Part shown: piece by piece, positions 8,247-13,890 of the stretch
Layout: each line of letters opens with the position of its first letter
Numbering within the stretch: position 1 is the stretch's first letter
Assembly: GCA_018700655.1 (NCBI GenBank)
Contig: JABIUG010000423.1
Span: 1-20,940, forward strand
Length of the DNA stretch: 20,940 nucleotides
DNA from: Rhodospirillaceae bacterium
GTDB lineage: Bacteria > Pseudomonadota > Alphaproteobacteria > SP197
Direction of reading: 5' to 3'
Position numbers and translations under genes: made by a program
Notes under the pieces: model-generated
What the model was told of the DNA's origin: nothing
The model's input: the letters and a program-made list of their open reading frames with translations, nothing else
Databases searched by the model: none

Positions 8247-8259
8247 AGGTGTTCCACCT
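8247..8259. promoter_or_regulatory. Short palindrome in a divergent promoter region
   Basis: AGGTG-TTC-CACCT is a perfect 5+5 inverted repeat in the 136-nt space between the minus-strand GMC oxidoreductase and the plus-strand NrtS-like gene. It could be an operator for either gene. It matches no regulator site I know, and a palindrome this short can arise by chance. Confidence 0.25.
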
Positions 8260-8318
8260 GATTTAAGGTCTCCTCACACCAGTCGAATAGCGTAAATTGA
8301 GAGAGCCACTGCATTTCG

Positions 8319-8615
8319 GTGCGTAATGATGCCTATGGTCCGGTGCCCATACTGCAATTTATTGTCGGTGATGGGACGCCAAAAAAGGCGTTTCTGACTG
8401 CACTCGTCGTCGGAACGATCCTGACATTGATTAATCATGGTGATCTCATCTTTGCCGGGGAAATGCCTTCGTTGTGGAAGGTCGGATTGACCTATTGTGT
8501 TCCCTTCTGCGTTACGACATGGGGTGCGGTCGCCGGCAAACACGCTCTGTGGCGTCGCCACTACACGGCATGGGGTCGATCAGGTGGATGCCATGCAGCT
8601 AGAAGATTTCTTTAA
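8319..8615 (+). CDS. nrtS: NrtS-like small membrane protein (putative nitrate/nitrite transporter)
   Basis: A 98-residue protein with two hydrophobic segments, about residues 24-45 (FLTALVVGTILTLINHGD) and 53-73 (WKVGLTYCVPFCVTTWGAVA). The INHGD turn between helices and the LTYCVPFCV helix are the marks by which I recognise NrtS, a small membrane protein family described as a nitrate transporter in cyanobacteria. Many proteobacterial copies lie beside nucleotide-cyclase genes. The GTG start at 8319 follows GAGAG (8301-8305), and the first in-frame stop upstream is at 8298-8300, so the start is well bounded. The 3' end overlaps the next gene by 23 nt in another frame, which suggests translational coupling. 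The partner is broken (next entry), so activity in this strain is uncertain. Recognition is from memory, not a search. Confidence 0.65.
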   Translation: MRNDAYGPVPILQFIVGDGTPKKAFLTALVVGTILTLINHGDLIFAGEMPSLWKVGLTYCVPFCVTTWGAVAGKHALWRRHYTAWGRSGGCHAARRFL

Positions 8616-8931
8616 CCAGCAGAACATCGTCGATCTCAGTTTCTTCAACTTCGACAATGCGATCACGGCGGCCTATTTCGCCAACAGCGATCTGGAGATC
8701 CTGAAGGTCAACGAGAACTTCAAGAGTTTCTTTCCGGTGCTTGGCAATGTGACCAATGCCTATTTCCCCGATGTCCTGCAGCAGCTTGGTGTGCAGGCCG
8801 AGCAGATCGAGACCTTCGTCAGCGAACTGGAAAGCGTCGGGACCGTCCTGATCCCCACGGTGCACATCACGGTTGACGGTCAGGACCGGGTCTTTTCGTT
8901 GCTTTCGACACGAACTCACAACGATATGTGA
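8593..8931 (+). pseudogene. Truncated PAS-type sensor gene, probably of an adenylate/guanylate cyclase
   Basis: The ORF starts at ATG 8593 with AGGTGG upstream and reads MQLEDFFNQQNIVDLSFFNFDNAI... through a PAS-like fold (NSDLEILKVNENF, then VLIPTVHITVDGQDRVFSLLS). It stops after 112 codons, four residues into clearly foreign DNA: the TATGTGAAGCCC at 8925 belongs to an IS110 transposase. In genomes where I know this N-terminus next to nrtS, it continues into a full PAS plus nucleotide-cyclase protein. Here the signalling output domain is absent from the window. The fragment overlaps the end of nrtS. It is best explained as a gene cut by an insertion with an adjacent deletion. The cyclase identity of the missing part is inference. 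Confidence 0.65.
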
Positions 8932-9716
8932 AGCCCTACGTAAAACGGCAGAAGAACGACGCGGCCGATGCGGAAGCGATCTGTGAAGCGGTGACGCTAC
9001 CCAGCATGCGCTTCGTGTCGATCAAGAGCGCGGAGCGTCAGCGTGTTCTGATGCTTCACCGGACGCGGGATCTGTTGATGCGCCAACGCACCATGTTGCT
9101 CAACGCGGCCCGTGCCCATCTGGTGGAGTTCGGCATCATCACGGCGCAGGGGCCACACAGGATCTTGGACCTGATCAAAGATATCCGGATCGGCGAGGTG
9201 CCGGGATTGCCTGAGATCGCCGGCGCGGCCCTCGAAGGCCTGGCCACGCAGCTCGATAATCTTGCCGGCGAAATCCGCAGGCTCGAACGCCGGCTTATGG
9301 GCTGGCACCGCGCAGACGAGAGCAGCCAGCGTCTCGAGACCATCCCCGGTGTCGGCATTCTCACCGCCACAGCCCTGGCTGCTAGCGTCCCTGACCCTTC
9401 TGTCTTCAAGTCCGGCCGCGAGTTTGCGGCCTTTCTCGGCCTGGTGCCGCGCCAAAACTCGTCCGGCGGCAAAGACCGTCTGGGCCGAATATCCAAGATG
9501 GGCGATGGTTATTTGCGCCGGCTGCTGGTCGTCGGCGTCACCTCGGTGGTGCGACGCGCCGGTGGCAACACATCGGCGACAGGGGCCTGGATGCGAAGCC
9601 TGCTCGAGCGCAAGCCTGCGAGAGTGGTCACCGTGGCGGTCGCCAACAAAAATGCCCGGATCGCCTGGGCTGTACTTACGCGGTGCGAGACGTACCGTGC
9701 GCCGATGGCGGCATAA
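8925..9716 (+). pseudogene. 5'-truncated IS110-family transposase
   Basis: From codon TAT at 8925 the frame reads YVKPYVKRQKNDAADAEA, the end of the N-terminal DEDD (RuvC-like) domain of IS110-type transposases. It then continues through the coiled linker to the C-terminal Transposase_20 domain (LETIPGVGILTATALAA, FAAFLGLVPRQNSSGGKDR). The catalytic serine region NSSGGK is intact. Full proteins are about 340 residues. Roughly 80 N-terminal residues, with the first acidic residues of the DEDD site, are missing, so the enzyme cannot be active. GTG at 8928 would give a 262-residue product, but no ribosome binding site is placed for it. The left end of the element and the rest of the PAS gene were probably lost in one deletion. 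Confidence 0.88.
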
Positions 9717-9960
9717 AGCGCCGCCAGACCCGCAGGCGCATCTCCGCCGCCGCGCAACGCTGTGAGGGCAAATGTAAGTGATGATGATCAAACGGGGCCG
9801 CAACCTGGAAAACCCGAGGTGCTGTCTGGGCATTCAAGCTCGTTAGACTGAATGGGACCCGGCAAAGCGGACTTCATCAGGGCCAGCGGTCATTCGCACC
9901 GCGTAAACAGGCCGGACACATGACCGCATCCCGCAACGATCAAAAGCATTTTAATGTTTA
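8925..9960 (+). mobile_element. IS110-family element remnant (left end missing)
   Basis: This covers the truncated transposase and the roughly 240 nt of noncoding DNA behind it, which has no believable gene. An inverted repeat, GCGGTCAT (9886-9893) and ATGACCGC (9920-9927), sits in this tail. In IS110-type elements one noncoding end carries a structured guide (bridge/seek) RNA; in the IS1111 subgroup it is the end after the transposase. Whether this copy belongs to that subgroup I cannot say. The right boundary is approximate, set before the IS630-like remnant. Confidence 0.6.
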
Positions 9961-9997
9961 CCCTTGCATCGAAGGGGCCGTCCACACATGACAACAC

Positions 9998-10141
9998 CCC
10001 CGTCGCACCATAGCGTGCCCGGACGCGAACCGACGTCGAGGGTGCAACCTCAAACTGCGCCGCAACCGCCCGACGGGACTTCCCAGACGCAACGCCGCGC
10101 ACCATCCGTAAACGAAGATCATTCGATAAGGGCTTTCCCAC
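9998..10141 (-). pseudogene. IS630-family transposase N-terminal fragment
   Basis: On the minus strand a GTG at 10141 opens VGKPLSNDLRLRMVRGVASG, then KSRRAVAAQFEVAPSTSVRV and RARYGATG. This is the helix-turn-helix start of IS630-type transposases (family pattern SNDLRxRVV...SRRxxAxxFxVAxST). The match ends after about 48 codons. The frame then runs on to a stop at 9890 through sequence unlike the family, and the whole catalytic DDE part is missing. It is an old fragment left between the IS110 remnant and the cytochrome operon leader. Confidence 0.7.
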
Positions 10142-10216
10142 CAAACGCCTCCCGTCCCAGGGAATCACCGTTCATTCCCAAATGGAATCCCCCTCGATTC
10201 CTTCTTCACGCACGAT
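10142..10216. other. Gene-free spacer, probably IS630 end region
   Basis: No coding signal is seen. Short GGAAT/ATTCC inverted repeats are present, for example GGAATC at 10184-10189 with GATTCC at 10196-10201. They could be terminal repeats of the lost IS630-like element. The sequence becomes clearly AT-richer after this point, where the operon leader begins. Confidence 0.35.
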
Positions 10217-10287
10217 GCTCTAATAGATCTTGAGCCTAAATGCTCTTATAAGTGTTGAGCCTAGCTCTAATAGGTCTTGAGCCTAAA
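10217..10287. repeat. Three direct repeats in the cytochrome operon leader
   Basis: Three copies of a unit of 22-24 nt begin with GCTCTAATA or GCTCTTATA and end with TTGAGCCTA(AA). They start at 10217, 10242 and 10264. The TTGAGCCTA core is identical in all three (10230, 10255, 10277), so the cores are 25 and 22 nt apart, about two helical turns. Each unit also has GCTC and GAGC arms, making it an interrupted palindrome. This is the layout expected of an operator array for a DNA-binding protein just upstream of the seven-gene operon. The regulator is unknown and I recognise no known site. Confidence 0.65.
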
Positions 10288-10310
10288 ACAGCTTGCTAGG
10301 AGAGCCCAAA

Positions 10311-10348
10311 ATACATCATATTGATAAAAATGCATCATATTGATAAAT
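10311..10348. promoter_or_regulatory. 19-bp tandem repeat at the operon promoter
   Basis: Two head-to-tail copies, ATACATCATATTGATAAAA (10311-10329) and ATGCATCATATTGATAAAT (10330-10348), differ at two positions. With the A run before each, they read AAAATACATCAT and AAAATGCATCAT, which resembles half-sites of the NO-responsive Rrf2 regulator NsrR; this similarity is loose and unproven. A possible sigma70-like promoter lies across the repeat, TTGATA (10321-10326), 17 nt, TAAATA (10344-10349). That would put the start of transcription only about 15 nt before the first ATG. Confidence 0.45.
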
Positions 10349-10370
10349 AGGGGAAAAAGGGGCTGTCGAG

Positions 10371-11315
10371 ATGTCGATGAAGCGTATGTCCATTCTGCGC
10401 ACTAGCGGAAGCGCACTGGCAATTCTGATGCTGAGTTTTGTCGCGCTGATGAGCATGCAGTCGTACGCTCAGGAGTTTTTGGGCCCGGAGGCCTGCGAAA
10501 AGTGCCACAAGGCCGAAATCGGCGTCTGGGAAGAGACACCGCATGCTGCGCTGTTCAGCGATTTTCACAAAAACAGGGATGCCCGCGGAATCGCCAAGGA
10601 GATCGGCGATCGTGATCCAAAAAGCAGCGAGACCTGCATTCTGTGTCACTACACCGCAGTCATCGATGCCTCGGGCGAGCCCGATCCGGTGGCCGGACCA
10701 TCGTGCGAAAGCTGTCACGGCGCGGCGTCAGAGTGGATCGATATCCACAACAATTTTGGCGGCCAGGGCGTCACGGCCGAACAGGAAAGTGCGGAGCACC
10801 GTGAGCAGAGAGTTGCCGATGCCGCGTCCGCTGGCATGATCTGGCCTGATATGACCTTCGATGCGACGCGAAACTGCTACAGCTGCCACGGCCTTAACAA
10901 CGCTGCGCTGGACGCGGATACGATCGCGATCATGCTGGATGCCGAACATCCCATCAACGCGGACTTCGAATACATAGCCTATAGCCAGGGTGTGATCAGG
11001 CATCGTTTCTATCCTCCTGAAACCAGCGTCAATCAAGAGCTCACGGCCGCCCAGAAGGCGGAGTGGTATCTGGTCGGACAAGCGTCGTCTCTGGTTGCAG
11101 CCATGGAGGGATTGGAGCGGATTTCCCATCCCATCTATGTTGCAGCAATGGAAACGCGTGTTGCCAGAGCGACAGAAGCGCTTTCCCGCGTGCCGGAGGG
11201 TGCGGCGGTGATTGCCAATCCCACGGAAGACAATGCGCGGGCATTTGCAACGTCAATCGCTGGGCAGGATAACTCGGGTGCCGTAACGGATATCTTGCCG
11301 ACCACGTACAAGTAG
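10371..11315 (+). CDS. Periplasmic tetraheme cytochrome c (cytochrome c554-like)
   Basis: A 314-residue exported protein. The signal peptide runs through the hydrophobic ALAILMLSFVALMSM to a likely cut after SYA (about residue 33). Four CxxCH heme sites follow: CEKCH (42-46), CILCH (89-93), CESCH (112-116) and CYSCH (169-173). The first site, followed by EIGVWEETPHAALF, and the GPSCESCHG motif are typical of the cytochrome c554 family, whose Nitrosomonas member carries electrons from hydroxylamine oxidoreductase with four hemes. No hydroxylamine oxidoreductase gene is in the window, so that role is not implied. The C-terminal third has no heme motif and is rich in Ala and Glu. It leads the operon, 102 nt before the next gene, and probably acts as a periplasmic electron shuttle. 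An in-frame ATG at 10377 is a possible alternative start. Confidence 0.88.
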   Translation: MSMKRMSILRTSGSALAILMLSFVALMSMQSYAQEFLGPEACEKCHKAEIGVWEETPHAALFSDFHKNRDARGIAKEIGDRDPKSSETCILCHYTAVIDASGEPDPVAGPSCESCHGAASEWIDIHNNFGGQGVTAEQESAEHREQRVADAASAGMIWPDMTFDATRNCYSCHGLNNAALDADTIAIMLDAEHPINADFEYIAYSQGVIRHRFYPPETSVNQELTAAQKAEWYLVGQASSLVAAMEGLERISHPIYVAAMETRVARATEALSRVPEGAAVIANPTEDNARAFATSIAGQDNSGAVTDILPTTYK

Positions 11316-11380
11316 GCGTCAAGCGCCGACGATCGATAAGAAGAGAGTGATGCTTCAGAGAGACCGCCGGGCATAGAAGC

Positions 11381-11398
11381 TGTCATGTGCGGATGACA
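11381..11398 (+). promoter_or_regulatory. Small hairpin before the second operon gene
   Basis: TGTCAT-GTGCGG-ATGACA is a perfect 6-bp stem with a 6-nt loop, ending 19 nt before the ATG at 11418, in the only long intergenic gap of the operon. It could modulate transcript stability or translation between the tetraheme gene and the rest. The stem is short, so this is tentative. No T-run follows, so it is not a classical terminator. Confidence 0.3.
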
Positions 11399-11417
11399 AA
11401 GTGCTTGGGGATGTTCG

Positions 11418-13064
11418 ATGAATGCGATTCTGCGACCGCAACGCTGGGATAGTCCATTCGACGATGAGCTGAACGAGGAGCAGGTTGCGTCTATCCTTTC
11501 CTTGCCTGCGTTTGTCGACATCGATAGCACTCGGTTTCCGGCGCAGATTCCTCTGGTGGACATCATCGCCAACGATGCGCGCCTGGTGCGCTTCCACCGT
11601 GGCGATGTTGTGGTTCGTGAAGGCGACTATGGCAACTCCGCCTTTCTGGTCGTCGATGGTTCGGTTTGCGTCGTCCTGACGCCAGGCCTTCCCGCCTCTA
11701 TACTGGGCCGCGCGTCAAAAAAACGGCGTGGCTTCTTCTCGGCGCTCGCGCAACTTTGGAAGAACCGCAATGACGTGCCCGAAGTGCGGAACCTGAAGGG
11801 AAGCGACGGGTCCAAGGCCGGGAGCGCCGAAGCTGAGACCACGCGCGTCGATATGGCGCGGGTCGCCTCCACGCAAACGACGGTTCAATTGAACGCAGGC
11901 CAGATTTTCGGCGAGATCGCGGCCATCGCCCGCAGCCCGCGCACGGCAACGATCCTGGCCGCCGCCGATGCCACGCTGCTCGAGATCCGATGGCAGGGCC
12001 TGCGTGAACTGCGCCGCTATGACACCGGTTGGCGAGAGCGGATCGATACGGCATACCGGGCCAATGCCCTGAAGCAGCATCTGATGGAAGATTCGCTGTT
12101 TGCGCAGCTTTCGGCGGAGGAACTGGACAAAGTCGCCGCCGCGACATTGTTCGAGACCTACGGCTCCCTTGACTGGAACGTCCAGTTCAAGCGCCAGCAG
12201 CAGAACGGCACCGCCAAGGAAATCCCGATTGTCACCGAAGGCGACTATCCCGACGGTCTGCTGATGATCAGGGGCGGTTTCGCCAAGGTCACGCGGCGCA
12301 TTGGGAATGGCGAACGGGTATTGACCTATCTAAGTGCGGGCTCGGTCTTCGGGCTCGGTGAGTTCTATCGCATCTGGAAGGGTGACGCCGATGTGGCGAT
12401 GCGTTCGTCGCTCAGCCCGCTGGGTTATGTCGATGTGCTGCGTGTGCCTTACTTCGTGCTGGAAAAGTATGTCTTTCCACATCTGACCAAGGAGCCCGAG
12501 GATCATCTCCAGACCGCTTTCGACCGGCCTCTGACCGCCGATTCTCTGCTAAAATGGGCAGTCGACCATCGGTTCATCAACGGCACCAAAAGCATGGTGA
12601 TCGATCTTGACCGTTGCGTGCGGTGCGACGACTGCGTCAGCGCTTGCGCCTCGACCCACGGCGGTAACCCGCGCTTCGTGCGGCATGGCAAGGAGCATGA
12701 TCACTGGATGGTGGCAAATGCATGCATGCATTGCATCGACCCGGTCTGCATGATCGGCTGCCCGACGGGCGCCATCCATCGCGAGGAGGCGACCGGCATG
12801 GTGGTGATCAACGACGAGACCTGCATCGGTTGCCAGACCTGCGCCAATTCCTGCCCCTACGACAACATTCGTATGGTCGAAATTAATTCTTCCGATGACA
12901 CCGCCATCTTCGACAGCGAGAGCGGGATGCCGCTCCTGAAGGCAACGAAATGTGATTTCTGCTATGATCAGCCTGGTGGACCGGCCTGCGTGCGCGCCTG
13001 TTCACACGACGCAATCATGCGCACGAGCATTGTCGAACTGACGCAAATCGCGGAAGTGCGGTGA
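11418..13064 (+). CDS. Cyclic nucleotide-binding/four-cluster [4Fe-4S] ferredoxin fusion protein
   Basis: A 548-residue protein without signal peptide or Tat motif, so cytoplasmic. The first cNMP domain (about 46-195) has GDVVVREGDYGNSAFLVVDG and a full phosphate-binding cassette, FGEIAAIARSPRTAT, with the Glu and Arg that hold cyclic nucleotides. It is split by an insertion (about 92-157) containing a basic, aromatic helix, KKRRGFFSALAQLWK. A second, more diverged cNMP-like domain covers about 225-355. The ferredoxin part has 16 cysteines in four groups (400/403/406/410, 436/439/444/448, 469/472/475/479, 512/515/524/528), the spacing of NrfC/DmsB-type electron-transfer subunits, implying four [4Fe-4S] clusters. 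ATG 11418 follows TTGGGG. Its stop overlaps the next gene's GTG. The likely role is a ligand-gated electron carrier at the inner face of the membrane; gating is inference. Confidence 0.88.
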   Translation: MNAILRPQRWDSPFDDELNEEQVASILSLPAFVDIDSTRFPAQIPLVDIIANDARLVRFHRGDVVVREGDYGNSAFLVVDGSVCVVLTPGLPASILGRASKKRRGFFSALAQLWKNRNDVPEVRNLKGSDGSKAGSAEAETTRVDMARVASTQTTVQLNAGQIFGEIAAIARSPRTATILAAADATLLEIRWQGLRELRRYDTGWRERIDTAYRANALKQHLMEDSLFAQLSAEELDKVAAATLFETYGSLDWNVQFKRQQQNGTAKEIPIVTEGDYPDGLLMIRGGFAKVTRRIGNGERVLTYLSAGSVFGLGEFYRIWKGDADVAMRSSLSPLGYVDVLRVPYFVLEKYVFPHLTKEPEDHLQTAFDRPLTADSLLKWAVDHRFINGTKSMVIDLDRCVRCDDCVSACASTHGGNPRFVRHGKEHDHWMVANACMHCIDPVCMIGCPTGAIHREEATGMVVINDETCIGCQTCANSCPYDNIRMVEINSSDDTAIFDSESGMPLLKATKCDFCYDQPGGPACVRACSHDAIMRTSIVELTQIAEVR

Positions 13065-13885
13065 ACAAGGGCATCACCTTGCGCGTAGCGCTGCGTGCCG
13101 GATTCGGTGTGGTCGCTGTTTGCCTGGCTGCTGCCGTCGTTTGGCTCGACCAGCGGGAACGGCTCACTCTGCAACGCGCGGAATTCGACACCGGCTGGAT
13201 CCTGCTGGGCGCGGTCATCTTCCTGGCCCTGTTCAACGTCCGCAAGAAACTTTCCATGATCCCCCTGGGGCGCAACAGCGACTGGCTGGCCGGCCACATC
13301 AGCGTGGGCGTGATTGTGGCGGTGATCTATGCCGTTCATGTCCGCGACCCCTGGCCGTCGGGTTATGAATTCGTGATGGCCATACTGTTCTATGTTGTCA
13401 TGTTGTCGGGAATCTGTGGCTACATCCTGCAGCGAACGCTGCCGCGGGCCATGACCAACGTGCGCAACGAGTTCATCTGGGAGCGCATTCCCACGGAACT
13501 GGCGTCGTTGCGCGCGGAGGCCGAGAGCCTGGTCATGGAGTGCGCGGCAGAAACCGGTAGCGACGTCCTGCCCAGGCTCTACCGCGAAGACCTCGAGTGG
13601 TTCTTCCGCAAACCCCGTTTTGTCCTCGCTTCGACCCTGCATGCCGAGGCCTCGTCTTCGTGGGCGCGCCATCGCTTCGGCAGTATCGAATCCTACCTGA
13701 GCGATGGCGAACTCGACTACTTCGAACGTCTGCGATCCATGTCTTATGTCAAGGGAGACATCGATCGCGCCTTTGCAGTGCAAGGCCTTCTAAAGGTCTG
13801 GCTTCTGGTTCACGTTCCGGCGACCTATGCTTTCCTGGCCCTGGTCGTGTGGCATGTGATCCTCATTCACGTTTACCTAGTCTGA
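13061..13885 (+). CDS. Diheme b-type cytochrome-like integral membrane protein
   Basis: A 274-residue inner-membrane protein with hydrophobic segments at about 10-28, 44-60, 78-94, 103-123 and 243-270. Two helices each carry a pair of histidines 14 residues apart: His79/His93 in the third and His251/His265 in the last. Paired His at this spacing on two helices is how diheme b-type cytochromes bind two stacked hemes across the membrane. A soluble loop of about 110 residues (130-240, with WFFRKPRFVL) lies between the fourth and fifth helices. GTG 13061 overlaps the upstream stop (GTGA), and the next gene starts 5 nt after its stop. It likely takes the NrfD-like place of membrane partner to the preceding ferredoxin protein. 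No close named family is recognised. Confidence 0.72.
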   Translation: MNKGITLRVALRAGFGVVAVCLAAAVVWLDQRERLTLQRAEFDTGWILLGAVIFLALFNVRKKLSMIPLGRNSDWLAGHISVGVIVAVIYAVHVRDPWPSGYEFVMAILFYVVMLSGICGYILQRTLPRAMTNVRNEFIWERIPTELASLRAEAESLVMECAAETGSDVLPRLYREDLEWFFRKPRFVLASTLHAEASSSWARHRFGSIESYLSDGELDYFERLRSMSYVKGDIDRAFAVQGLLKVWLLVHVPATYAFLALVVWHVILIHVYLV

Positions 13886-13890
13886 CGGCC

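Noticed and set aside
8997..9833. A 278-codon open frame on the minus strand
   Set aside because: It lies opposite the IS110 transposase and shows no family-like motif; it is a shadow of the GC-rich coding frame.
9890..9997. Continuation of the IS630-like frame as a real C-terminus
   Set aside because: Family resemblance ends near 9998; the remainder shows no DDE motifs and runs through DNA assigned to the IS110 tail.
10217..10287. CRISPR array
   Set aside because: Only three units are present, the repeats are nearly continuous with no unique spacers of 30 nt or more, and no cas gene is in the window.
10371..11315. Hydroxylamine oxidation module (c554 with HAO)
   Set aside because: The tetraheme protein is c554-like, but no octaheme HAO or cytochrome cM552-like gene is present; the other genes point to a different chain.
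13597..13890. N-terminal extension of the decaheme protein
   Set aside because: These 98 codons lie wholly within the preceding membrane-protein gene in another frame and do not resemble any domain; ATG 13891 fits operon spacing.
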